Part shown: piece by piece, positions 26,089-32,305 of the stretch
How the letters are laid out: every line of letters starts with the position of its first letter
Position numbering within the stretch: the first letter of the stretch is position 1
Source: Gammaproteobacteria bacterium
Lineage (GTDB): Bacteria > Pseudomonadota > Gammaproteobacteria > RBG-16-57-12
Length of the DNA stretch: 32,305 bases
Assembly (NCBI GenBank): GCA_022712945.1
Contig: JAFLJP010000085.1
Location: forward strand, 1-32,305
Direction: 5' to 3'
Translations under genes and position numbers: made by a program
Notes under the pieces: model-generated
Databases searched by the model: none
Seen by the model: only the letters and a program-made list of their open reading frames with translations
What the model was told of the DNA's origin: nothing

Positions 26089-26105
26089 CAGCAAGCGACG
26101 TGCCA
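26089..26105 (-). promoter_or_regulatory. sigma-54 (-24/-12) promoter of nirBD
   Basis: On the minus strand the sequence reads TGGCACGTCGCTTGCT, matching TGGCACG-N4-TTGCW at every conserved position, with GG at 26104-26103 and GC at 26092-26091. Transcription should begin near 26079, leaving a leader of about 36 nt that contains the ribosome binding site GGAG. Confidence 0.85.
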
Positions 26106-26255
26106 CAAATCAAGCAAGGCAATAATAAAACTAAATACATCAAAAATATTTAACCAAACATAAGGTTACAATACACCCTATAAAAAAATGGTTATCTCCA
26201 GCCGCTCCCTGGGGTTGATCTGGGCGCGTTATTATTGCGCGAGCGATGTTCCGTG

Positions 26256-26272
26256 TGCACCATCAACGTGCA
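26256..26272. promoter_or_regulatory. NtrC-type dyad between nirB and narK
   Basis: TGCACCATCAACGTGCA is a perfect TGCAC-N7-GTGCA dyad, the symmetry and spacing of an NtrC operator. It lies about 185 bp from the nirB start site and 212 bp from the narK start site, within the range of enhancer action. Confidence 0.65.
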
Positions 26273-26366
26273 TTGCCCGCTACCGTAACGTGCTCATAAT
26301 GGAGAGGCCATGTTTGGGTGAAATACACCACATCACGTGTTCAATCAGGCGTAATAATGTAACGAA

Positions 26367-26381
26367 TGCACCAATATGCCC
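26367..26381 (+). promoter_or_regulatory. weaker candidate NtrC site before narK
   Basis: TGCACCAATATGCCC has a perfect left half-site and a poor right half. Its centre is about 100 bp upstream of the predicted narK transcription start, a usual NtrC distance. Confidence 0.4.
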
Positions 26382-26449
26382 TCCAACAAGCCGCGCGTCA
26401 TGCGGCAGATACCGCATAACCCTGTTGTTTTAAATCAATAAACTTCTGA

Positions 26450-26465
26450 TGGCATAAGAGTTGCT
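26450..26465 (+). promoter_or_regulatory. sigma-54 (-24/-12) promoter of narK
   Basis: TGGCATAAGAGTTGCT keeps TGGCA and TTGCT with GG (26451-26452) and GC (26463-26464) 12 bp apart; only CG after TGGCA is replaced. Transcription should start near 26476, 35 bp before the ATG, with AGGA (26497-26500) as ribosome binding site. Confidence 0.75.
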
Positions 26466-26510
26466 AAAACTTGCATTAGCATCACTTCTATTCCATAGGA
26501 TTTTTTTGTC

Positions 26511-27983
26511 ATGACCGGAAACAAACTCAACATATTCAAGCTGGGGCAGGAGAATATTCGCATCCTGCATTACACCTGGTTTGCCTTTTTCATGACATTT
26601 GTAGTCTGGCTGGGTCTTGGCCCGATGATGCCTTTCATCAAAGAGGCGCTTGACCTTACCGACCAGCAAGCCAAAGTGCTGCTGATCCTCAACGTGGCAA
26701 TGACCATTCCGGCACGCATCATCGTCGGCATGTTGGTGGATCGCCTCGGCCCTCGCATCATGTATACCAGTATTCTGGTTTTGGGTGGCCTGATCAGCAT
26801 CGCCTTCGCCTGGGCCGAGGGTTACGAAGAGCTGGCACTGCTGCGTTTTCTCTCTGGTTTTATTGGTGCAGGCTTTGTGGTTGGCATTCGTATGATTAGT
26901 GAGTGGTTTCCGGCCAAACAGACCGGGTTGGCCCAAGGCATTTATGGCGGTTGGGGCAACTTCGGCTCTGCGGGTGCCGCCATGACACTGCCCTTTATTG
27001 CCGTCGGCATGGGTGATGTGGATGGCTGGCGTTACGCCCTCACCTTTGCCAGCATCGCAGCAATCATTTATGGCTTGATTTACTTCTTTATTGTTAGTGA
27101 TACACCGAAGGGTTCGACCTATTTCAAATCGAAAAAAATGGGTGCCATGGAGGTGACCAGTACGGGCGATTTAATCCTCTATATTTTAATGAACATTCCA
27201 CTTTTCCTGGCACTGGCGGTGCTTACCTGGAAACTATCACCGGCTCAAATGGGCATGATAGACCAAATCACCACCTATGTTATCTACGCGGTACTGGCAA
27301 CGCTTTATCTGGTTCAGGTGTGGAAAATATGGCATGTCAACGGCCACATTATCAACAAGCCAGTGCCCGAATTACATCGCTACAAATTCAAACAGGTTGC
27401 CATATTAAACTGGTCTTATTTTGTCACCTTTGGTACCGAGCTGGCGGTGGTCTCGATGCTGGCGATGTTCTACGTGGAGTGGTTCGATATTCCTAAAATA
27501 ACTGCCGCACTATTAGCCGGTATTTACCCATTTATTAACCTGTTTGCTCGCCCAGGCGGTGGTTGGCTTAGCGATGTGATTGGTCGCAAAAAAACCCTGA
27601 TCATTGTCTTTCTCGGTATTACGGTCAGTTTTTTAGTGCTGGGCAATGTGCACAATGAGTGGCCGGTGTGGATGGTGGTGACGATCACTATCTTTGCCGG
27701 TATCTTCTCTAAAGCTGGTTCGGGCGCGGTCTATGCCATGGTGCCGCTGGTACAACGCCGCATGACCGGACAAATCGCTGGCATGGCCGGGGCCTTTGGT
27801 AATGTGGGGGCGGTGACCTTTTTAACCGTTAATTCACTGGTCGATTACGATCTATTCTTCATGGTCATTGGGATTACCTCAGCGATTGTCTTTTTCTTGA
27901 TTCTGTTTGTTCTGGAAGAGCCAGCGGGACAAATTGCCGAGACCCTGCCCGATGGCACAGTGCAGATGATTGATGTAAAGTGA
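26511..27983 (+). CDS. narK: NarK/NasA-family nitrate/nitrite transporter (MFS)
   Basis: A major-facilitator protein of the nitrate/nitrite porter family, 490 residues with about twelve membrane helices. Both nitrate signatures are present: GLAQGIYGGWGNFGSAGA in the N half and GQIAGMAGAFGNVGAV in the C half. The motif-A-like VGMLVDRLGPR follows helix 2, and its counterpart GGWLSDVIGRKK is in the C half. Being under a sigma-54 promoter, facing nirBD, it probably imports nitrate or nitrite for assimilation, so the symbol nasA might be apt. Its stop overlaps the next gene's GTG start (GTGA), so the phosphatase-kinase is cotranscribed. Confidence 0.93.
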   Translation: MTGNKLNIFKLGQENIRILHYTWFAFFMTFVVWLGLGPMMPFIKEALDLTDQQAKVLLILNVAMTIPARIIVGMLVDRLGPRIMYTSILVLGGLISIAFAWAEGYEELALLRFLSGFIGAGFVVGIRMISEWFPAKQTGLAQGIYGGWGNFGSAGAAMTLPFIAVGMGDVDGWRYALTFASIAAIIYGLIYFFIVSDTPKGSTYFKSKKMGAMEVTSTGDLILYILMNIPLFLALAVLTWKLSPAQMGMIDQITTYVIYAVLATLYLVQVWKIWHVNGHIINKPVPELHRYKFKQVAILNWSYFVTFGTELAVVSMLAMFYVEWFDIPKITAALLAGIYPFINLFARPGGGWLSDVIGRKKTLIIVFLGITVSFLVLGNVHNEWPVWMVVTITIFAGIFSKAGSGAVYAMVPLVQRRMTGQIAGMAGAFGNVGAVTFLTVNSLVDYDLFFMVIGITSAIVFFLILFVLEEPAGQIAETLPDGTVQMIDVK

Positions 27984-29722
27984 GAAGAAAAGACGGCCCT
28001 CCACTGATGAGCATTGAAATGACACAACTCACCATAAATGCAGGCCAGTACAGTGAGAAAGGGATCAAAGAGCAAAATGAAGATGCCTGCGGCATTCGTA
28101 TTCCTGACGAAGCCCAACTCATCAATAAGGGGATAGCGATAGCGATCGCTGATGGTGTCAGTAGTGCCGACCACGGTCGTGAAGCCGCCGAAGCCTGCGT
28201 CACCGGCTTTTTGAGTGATTACTACAGCACCGCCGACTCCTGGACCGCCAAAAACTCAGGCCGGAAAGTGTTGGGTGCCATCAATCGCTGGTTGTATGGG
28301 CAAGGACAAAGCGCACTCTCCGGGCAGGGGATGCTCACCACTTTTTGTGGCCTGATCCTTAAATCCACCACCGCACACCTGTTTCACGTGGGTGACAGCC
28401 GGATTTATCGCCTGCGGGATGGTGACCTAGAGCAACTGACCCGTGACCACCAAACCTGGGGCGGTGCCAAAAAAGCCTTTCTGAGCCGCGCCATGGGGGC
28501 AGATTCCGGTGTTGAGATCGACTACCGCAGTGAGCCGCTGGAAGAAGGTGACCTGTTTTTTCTCAGCACCGACGGCGTGCACGACTTTATCAGTCATAAG
28601 GAGTTGAAGCAGTTACTCACCGAGCTACGCAGTCACCCCGAGCGGGCGGCACGCACCCTAGTGACCCGGGCGCTGGAGCACGGCAGCCATGACAACGTCA
28701 CCTGTCAGGTGATCGATATCGCCACATTGCCCTGTCAAAACCAGCAGGAGTTCTATCAACACCTCACCGAATTGCCCTTTCCCCCCGCACTGGAGAGCGG
28801 CATGATTCTGGAGGGTTACCGTATTCTGCGGGAACTGCACGCCAGCAATCGCAGCCAAGTTTACCTCGCCCAGGATGAAGAGAGTGGTGAGCCGGTGGTA
28901 ATTAAAACCCCATCAGTCAACTTTGAAGATGATGCGGAATACATTGATGGCTTTCTGCATGAAGAGTGGGCGGGAAAACGGATTAACAGTAATCACGTGC
29001 TAAAGATCATTGAGCCGAAAAAACCGCGCCGTTTTCTCTACTACGTTAGCGAATTTATTGATGGACAAAACCTGCGCCAGTGGATGAATGACAACCCTGA
29101 CCCGGTGTTGGATGAGGTGCGCCGCATCATGGAGCAGGCCTGTGCTGGCATTCGCACTTTTCATCGGCTAGAGATGCTGCACCAGGATCTCAAACCTGAA
29201 AACATCATGATCAACAAAGACGGTGTGGTGAAAATTATCGACTTCGGCTCCACCCGTATCGCCGGTATCCAGGAGATTGCCAGCCCCATCGAGCGGGGCA
29301 ACCTGCTCGGCACCTACGACTACGCCGCACCGGAATATTTCATCAACCAACCCGGCAGCAACCGCTCAGACATCTACTCACTCGGTGCTATCAGCTATGA
29401 AATGCTCACCGGACAGCTTCCTTACGGTGGGGCACTTTCAGCACGCGCACTAAAACGAGTCAGCTACCACCCCGCCCATGAAATCAACAACAACGTCCCC
29501 CGCTGGATGGATGCGGCACTGGAAAAAGCGTGCATGATCAAGCCACAACGCCGCTATCCACTGCTATCCGAATTCACCCACGACCTCTGGCACCCCAACG
29601 CATCACTGCAATCAACAGAGTTTCAGCCGCTGTTGAAGAGAAACCCGCTGGGGTTTTGGCGCGGCAGTGCGTTGATACTACTGGTGATTAATCTGCTGTT
29701 GATTTATCAGCTCTTAAAATAA
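27980..29722 (+). CDS. bifunctional PP2C phosphatase / Ser-Thr protein kinase with a C-terminal membrane anchor
   Basis: The N-terminal part (about 17-250) is a PP2C phosphatase with QNEDA, IADGVSS (Asp58-Gly59), HVGDSRIY, LSTDGVHD and HDNVTC metal-site motifs. Residues about 278-545 form a protein kinase with Lys309 (VVIK), the catalytic loop HQDLKPEN (401-408, Gln replacing the usual Arg) and DFG (421-423). The end is one hydrophobic helix (about 557-577), placing both domains in the cytoplasm at the membrane. A phosphatase and kinase in one chain suggests a reversible switch on one target. In Pseudomonas aeruginosa a Ser/Thr kinase gene likewise sits beside the nitrate transporter and nirBD genes. 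Start GTG 27980 overlaps narK; ATG 28007 or 28019 is possible. Confidence 0.88.
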   Translation: MRRKDGPPLMSIEMTQLTINAGQYSEKGIKEQNEDACGIRIPDEAQLINKGIAIAIADGVSSADHGREAAEACVTGFLSDYYSTADSWTAKNSGRKVLGAINRWLYGQGQSALSGQGMLTTFCGLILKSTTAHLFHVGDSRIYRLRDGDLEQLTRDHQTWGGAKKAFLSRAMGADSGVEIDYRSEPLEEGDLFFLSTDGVHDFISHKELKQLLTELRSHPERAARTLVTRALEHGSHDNVTCQVIDIATLPCQNQQEFYQHLTELPFPPALESGMILEGYRILRELHASNRSQVYLAQDEESGEPVVIKTPSVNFEDDAEYIDGFLHEEWAGKRINSNHVLKIIEPKKPRRFLYYVSEFIDGQNLRQWMNDNPDPVLDEVRRIMEQACAGIRTFHRLEMLHQDLKPENIMINKDGVVKIIDFGSTRIAGIQEIASPIERGNLLGTYDYAAPEYFINQPGSNRSDIYSLGAISYEMLTGQLPYGGALSARALKRVSYHPAHEINNNVPRWMDAALEKACMIKPQRRYPLLSEFTHDLWHPNASLQSTEFQPLLKRNPLGFWRGSALILLVINLLLIYQLLK

Positions 29723-29765
29723 AATCGTTATACTCAGAGTGAGTGCTTACTTTCTAATCATTTGG

Positions 29766-30473
29766 TTAAATCACAATCCGCAAGTCCGGTATAAAACCGG
29801 TTAACTCCCCCGGATACCCCCGACAATTCTGTACCACCGGCGTATTGTTAATTCGCGAAATGCCAGACTCATGGGAATGGCCACAAATCCACATATCAAA
29901 ATCGTATTCATAAAACCAGTGATCCAGATCACTAGCGTAGCAATATTTCAACCCTCCGCTCACCAGACTCAAGCTGGGGCTATGGTGGGTTACCACAACC
30001 GTCTTTCCCATAAACGGCTCTGCTATTGACTCAGCAAGATAGGTTTTATCCCGAAGGTGACACGCTTGCATATCCAGGCGTTTCGAACCGAGGTGGTTGC
30101 CCATCATGCCATTGTCTATTCTTGTACGCTCGGCGGGGTTGGCCTTCTGGTAATCGCTCCATAGTGTGGCACCGATAAACCGCACATCATTAATTATAAT
30201 GCTGTCACGGATTAACAGGTGAACATTAGTGGGCATGGCGCTGAGCATAATTTCATCCAATTGCACCATCTCATAATCAAAATATTCATGATTACCCAAT
30301 ACATAAACCACATGCTGAAAACGTGCCGCCATCTGCTTTATCCATGGCAATGCGGCAGGGCAGGAAGCGATATCCCCCGCCAGTACCAATACACTGCTAT
30401 CATCACCCTGGCAGACGGGCACCTTCATTGGTGCATAGGCCAAATAGAGATCTGACATCACCCGTATTATCAT
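29766..30473 (-). CDS. metallophosphoesterase with an altered first metal motif
   Basis: A 235-residue calcineurin-like phosphoesterase. Most metal-site motifs are present: LAGDI (Asp34), GNHEYF (60-65), VTHHSPS (161-167) and CGHSHES (197-203). The first motif, normally SDLHLE with an Asp-x-His metal pair, is SDLYLA (Asp8, Tyr10): codon TAT where CAT is expected. The loss of that His may weaken metal 1 or change the chemistry. The family acts on diverse phosphomonoesters, diesters and nucleotides; the substrate is unknown. It is convergent with the phosphatase-kinase gene (43 bp apart) and separated from the upstream small ORFs by a strong terminator. Confidence 0.85.
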   Translation of the reverse strand: MIIRVMSDLYLAYAPMKVPVCQGDDSSVLVLAGDIASCPAALPWIKQMAARFQHVVYVLGNHEYFDYEMVQLDEIMLSAMPTNVHLLIRDSIIINDVRFIGATLWSDYQKANPAERTRIDNGMMGNHLGSKRLDMQACHLRDKTYLAESIAEPFMGKTVVVTHHSPSLSLVSGGLKYCYASDLDHWFYEYDFDMWICGHSHESGISRINNTPVVQNCRGYPGELTGFIPDLRIVI

Positions 30474-30492
30474 GATTAAGCGTTCCTTATAA

Positions 30493-30517
30493 CAAAAAGG
30501 CCGGGGTCACCCCCGGC
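30493..30517 (-). terminator. strong intrinsic terminator, minus strand
   Basis: On the minus strand GCCGGGG-GTGA-CCCCGGC (30517-30500) forms a 7-bp all-GC stem and is followed by CTTTTTGTT. Its direction shows that a transcript arrives from higher coordinates, supporting the small ORF at 30561-30788 as a real unit. The metallophosphoesterase starts 20 bp further on. Confidence 0.85.
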
Positions 30518-30560
30518 AAAACCACTTCATGGTCTGAATCGTCATTGCCATCCCTCTGGC

Positions 30561-30788
30561 TTATCCCGGCGTTATTTGACTCAGTCGGTTATTCTGCCAG
30601 CCTCCGTTAGTGCAGGCACGATGGCAAAACGGCAAGCAGTGCCAATGCACCATGCGATAAAAGGGGCGAAAAACAGCAGAAAAGAGAGGAAAAACAACGC
30701 AACAAGCCCTTACCCACACGGAGTGGGTAGACGGGTTTGTTTTTCTTTGGAGCAAGCAAAGCTCTGGCGTACAATCGACGTTAGCCAT
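30561..30788 (-). CDS. small Cys/Trp-rich protein of unknown function
   Basis: A 75-residue open frame starting at ATG 30788 with an ideal ribosome binding site (AGGAGG, eight bases upstream) and a strong terminator 44 bp after its stop. No family is recognised. The sequence is rich in Cys, Trp, His and Phe (for example VWVRACCVVFPLF and MVHWHCLPFCHRACTNGG). This is the kind of composition seen in short leader ORFs of phages and satellites, and also in RNA genes read as protein. A hairpin lies just before the ribosome binding site. It could therefore be a small mobile-element protein or part of a structured RNA. A 14-codon frame (MAMTIQTMKWFCRG) follows before the terminator. Confidence 0.4.
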   Translation of the reverse strand: MANVDCTPELCLLQRKTNPSTHSVWVRACCVVFPLFSAVFRPFYRMVHWHCLPFCHRACTNGGWQNNRLSQITPG

Positions 30789-30818
30789 ATAAACCTCCTG
30801 GTAAGGTTGGTGTGGTTA

Positions 30819-30853
30819 GCTGAGCGAAAGGGGTTCCAGCCCTCTAGCTCAGC
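30819..30853 (-). ncRNA. structured RNA hairpin in the leader of the small ORF
   Basis: In minus-strand RNA, GCUGAGC pairs perfectly with GCUCAGC, and inside it AGAGGG pairs with CCCUUU, with one U-C mismatch between the two stems. One pair is G-U only in the minus-strand transcript, pointing to that strand. It ends 31 nt before the start codon of the 75-codon ORF, so it could act as a leader or immunity-type RNA. No known RNA family was recognised. Confidence 0.4.
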
Positions 30854-30866
30854 GATTTATTATTAT

Positions 30867-31199
30867 TCAAAAAATTCTTCTGATAGTGAATGGCCGAAAC
30901 AGATAAAAACATCGGCGAAAGGACACCTCCCTATTCAATGGTTGATCCATCATCTCACTACCCAAGTGGTAAGAGATACCCATGATTATGCTGTATTGTG
31001 GTTTTATTGCAACCCCATAATGACCAGCCCATCCACGTGACTCTAGGTCGTGCTGGTACCGATATTTTTGACTCTTCAATACAGCCTGCGCGGCATTCAT
31101 GGGTAATTTTTTATACAAGGTACAAAGGGCTCTCGCCAATATGATGAAATCAATAGCCCCGAATCCTTTAATGGCCCCGGTTATGCCTTTATAGTTCAT
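30867..31199 (-). CDS. hypothetical protein
   Basis: A 110-residue frame starting at ATG 31199 with GGGAG eight bases upstream. I do not recognise it. The N-terminal part (residues 5-30) is moderately hydrophobic (GAIKGFGAIDFIILARALCTLY), followed by a basic, aromatic region with LKSQKYRYQHDLESRGWAG and a basic C terminus (FRRCFYLFRPFTIRRIF). It is the first ORF on the minus strand opposite the HTH gene. The good ribosome binding site and place in a divergent pair argue that it is real, possibly an early gene of a mobile element. Confidence 0.4.
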   Translation of the reverse strand: MNYKGITGAIKGFGAIDFIILARALCTLYKKLPMNAAQAVLKSQKYRYQHDLESRGWAGHYGVAIKPQYSIIMGISYHLGSEMMDQPLNREVSFRRCFYLFRPFTIRRIF

Positions 31200-31256
31200 T
31201 TGCTATACTCCCTTACTTGCACTACGCCACTACCTTGAACTTAGCATTTCGCATAA

Positions 31257-31311
31257 AAGAAAAACTTGCGTCAAGAATAGTCATCGAAAGTAGGAAATAC
31301 AAGAAAAACTT
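31257..31311. repeat. 11-bp direct repeat in the divergent promoter region
   Basis: AAGAAAAACTT occurs at 31257-31267 and again at 31301-31311. The 44-bp period is close to four helical turns. Both copies lie in the 160-bp AT-rich space between the minus-strand ORF and the HTH gene, where a repressor would be expected to bind. Confidence 0.4.
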
Positions 31312-31359
31312 ACAATTTTGAATTAATATTTTCGCAAATACGGCTACTAATTTTCATAG

Positions 31360-31899
31360 GTGATTGATTTGTCTAAAAAAACAACCCAAAATAAATTGAG
31401 CGAAACCAAGCCGGAATCCACTTTATATCTCACAAGTGGAATCGGGGCTCGCATACTTGAAGCCGTTAGCATGGTGGGCGGTAAAAAAGAGTTGTCACGC
31501 AAAGCGAATATTTCAGCATCGCAACTTTACCGAATTATCTCTGAAGATAGCCAGGCAAGAATTGAAACGATTGTCTCGATCGCACAAGCCGCAGGTATCA
31601 GTGTCGAATGGCTGGCAACCGGCCAAGGTGAAAAAGATATATTACAAAGTGACCCAGCGACCGCACAATGTGGTGATGCAAGACCCACGAAGGATGCCGT
31701 ATTAGAAGGTGCGGATATGAGCCATCACAACCGTCAGATCGCCGAGCCAAAGGCTGACTATAAAACCGGCAAAGTACTGGTTGACCAGTCGTTTATTGAC
31801 AACCTGCTGGTTCGGCAAACCCAACTGATGGATAAGCAGATTCAGCTAATGGATCAACTGCAAGCGGTAAGAGATGAATTGCAGAAAGTAACCTCTTAG
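31360..31899 (+). CDS. phage-repressor-like HTH (Cro/CI type) regulator with a C-terminal coiled coil
   Basis: A 179-residue protein. Residues 27-90 form a helix-turn-helix of the HTH_3 type (ILEAVSMVGGKKELSRKANISASQLYRIIS, with ISVEWLATGQGE after it), as in phage repressors and bacteriophage-CI-like proteins. There is no LexA/S24 peptidase domain. Instead, a poorly ordered linker leads to a heptad-like C terminus (about 145-178) with QLMDKQIQLMDQLQ, suitable for oligomerisation. The GTG at 31360 has no ribosome binding site; TTG at 31369, with AGG eight bases before it, may be the true start. The stop codon lies inside the left arm of a palindromic element, so the C terminus may have been altered by its insertion. 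Confidence 0.8.
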   Translation: MIDLSKKTTQNKLSETKPESTLYLTSGIGARILEAVSMVGGKKELSRKANISASQLYRIISEDSQARIETIVSIAQAAGISVEWLATGQGEKDILQSDPATAQCGDARPTKDAVLEGADMSHHNRQIAEPKADYKTGKVLVDQSFIDNLLVRQTQLMDKQIQLMDQLQAVRDELQKVTS

Positions 31900-32061
31900 G
31901 AGCGATCACGAAATAACATCTACATTCTAACTTGCTCTTTTACCCCAGTTTAAACGATCTCAATCGTTACGTAGGCCAGCTATGTGCCTCTTGAGATCGT
32001 TTGAACGGGAGCAAAATTTCTGCGTCATAATTGCATAAGTTATTTCGTGCTCGTTCCTTAG
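31895..32061. repeat. 167-bp palindromic (MITE-like) element
   Basis: Arms 31895-31917 and 32039-32061 are inverted copies matching at 20 of 23 bases. Within them a second pair, 31946-31963 and 31991-32008, matches at 16 of 18, with TTGCTC / GAGCAA further out. Almost the whole element can fold into one long hairpin. There is no room for a transposase. The left arm contains the TAG stop codon of the HTH gene. Confidence 0.65.
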
Positions 32062-32129
32062 CAACAACCAAACCCGTTCTGTCTCTCAAGAAAAGCTCAC
32101 TCCCGCAGTACAGGAAGCCCTTACGGTGG

Positions 32130-32305
32130 TTACCAGCAGTCGGCTCTAGGGGTAGAGCTTTTGCGGCCGGTGGAGCTGAGGGTGATCGTAGCGCAGTCTG
32201 TATCTTTCTCTTGTGAGCCAATGGCGGCTGCGGTTAGTGTGAAGCTGTTCGCATTGAGAGCTGCGGTGATACGATAATGCCCTTCATCAGAGAGCGGACT
32301 AGCTT
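32130..32305 (-). CDS. type IV pilin (PilE-like minor pilin), 3' part
   Basis: A minus-strand frame enters at the right edge and ends with TAA at 32130-32132, giving 57 visible C-terminal residues. GHYRITAALNANSFTLTAAAIGSQ, DTDCATITLSSTG and the ending ADCW match the C-terminal half of PilE-type minor pilins. In these, two cysteines close the disulfide-bonded D region and the protein ends in CW. The N-terminal prepilin helix lies outside the window. Such proteins prime or decorate type IV pili. Neighbouring pil genes would be expected beyond the window. No strong terminator follows the stop. Confidence 0.75.
   Translation of the reverse strand, partial: ASPLSDEGHYRITAALNANSFTLTAAAIGSQEKDTDCATITLSSTGRKSSTPRADCW

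Larger units (their letters stand above)
26044..26510. promoter_or_regulatory. divergent nirB-narK control region (467 bp)
   Basis: No gene is seen in this stretch. It has a sigma-54 promoter at each end pointing outward, an NtrC-type dyad near the middle and a second weaker site nearer narK. It also holds CGCG-N9-CGCG around 26225-26242 and several AT-rich blocks (26105-26190) that could bend DNA. The arrangement suggests shared enhancers that serve both operons. Confidence 0.7.

Noticed and set aside
31946..32008. The inner hairpin as an integron attC site
   Set aside because: The conserved attC core forms (RYYYAAC and GTTRRRY) are absent, and there is no integrase or cassette structure.
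32022..32046. Partial likeness to a XerCD dif site (TGCGTCATAATTGCATAAG), which would suggest a dif-integrating phage
   Set aside because: The left arm is similar only with one inserted base, the central spacing is wrong and the XerD arm is poor. The sequence is part of the palindrome's right half.
32143..32162. Hairpin GCTCTA-GGGG-TAGAGC followed by TTTT, like a small terminator
   Set aside because: It lies inside the pilin coding frame on the other strand, and no plus-strand gene ends close by. Codon-level coincidence is more likely.
31967..32221. 84-codon minus-strand open frame
   Set aside because: It runs through both the palindrome and the pilin frame and has no ribosome binding site or recognisable domain.

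Overview
The window looks like a gammaproteobacterial chromosome. The uppP/folB/plsY/YgiM-type neighbourhood, the glnA-(DUF4124)-ntrB-ntrC order and the 469-residue GlnA are all gammaproteobacterial in style. Base composition is close to balanced. A PP-loop thiolation-type protein paired with a TusA-like sulfur carrier is a combination I associate with sulfur-oxidising lineages, but nothing here fixes the genus. No rRNA, tRNA or CRISPR array was seen.

Layout. (1) 0.3-5.6 kb: envelope, folate and lipid housekeeping (uppP, a MidA-type methyltransferase, a FolM-type pteridine reductase, a YgiM-like SH3 protein, folK, folB, plsY). (2) 5.7-8.1 kb: an operon of a PP-loop ATPase, a TusA-like sulfur carrier and a CDF metal exporter. 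(3) 8.3-13.0 kb: glnA, a DUF4124 protein, ntrB and ntrC. glnA has a -24/-12 element preceded by two NtrC-like sites about three helical turns apart. (4) 13.2-16.7 kb: a small lipoprotein, an OmpA-type lipoprotein, a decayed cytochrome b561/YceI fusion, a group I truncated haemoglobin and an HPP-family membrane protein. (5) 16.8-19.7 kb, minus strand: mscS, a chemoreceptor without a sensor domain, and a separate membrane protein with a NIT-like nitrate/nitrite-sensing domain that overlaps the chemoreceptor gene. (6) 20.0-23.3 kb: pstSCAB. (7) 23.3-29.7 kb: nirBD on the minus strand, divergent from narK and a PP2C phosphatase-kinase fusion. The 467-bp region between them carries two outward-facing sigma-54 promoters, one matching the consensus at every conserved position, and NtrC-type dyads. 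(8) 29.8-32.3 kb: an accessory-looking tail with an unusual metallophosphoesterase, two small minus-strand ORFs with good ribosome binding sites, an RNA-type hairpin and a terminator, a phage-repressor-like HTH gene, a 167-bp palindromic element overlapping that gene's stop codon, and the 3' end of a type IV pilin gene.

Common thread. Much of the window concerns nitrogen: glutamine synthetase, NtrBC, a putative nitrite transporter (HPP), a putative nitrate/nitrite chemoreceptor, assimilatory nitrite reductase, a nitrate transporter and a phosphatase/kinase. The promoter elements tie glnA and nirBD/narK, and less securely ntrB, to one NtrC/sigma-54 circuit. No nitrate reductase gene lies in the window.
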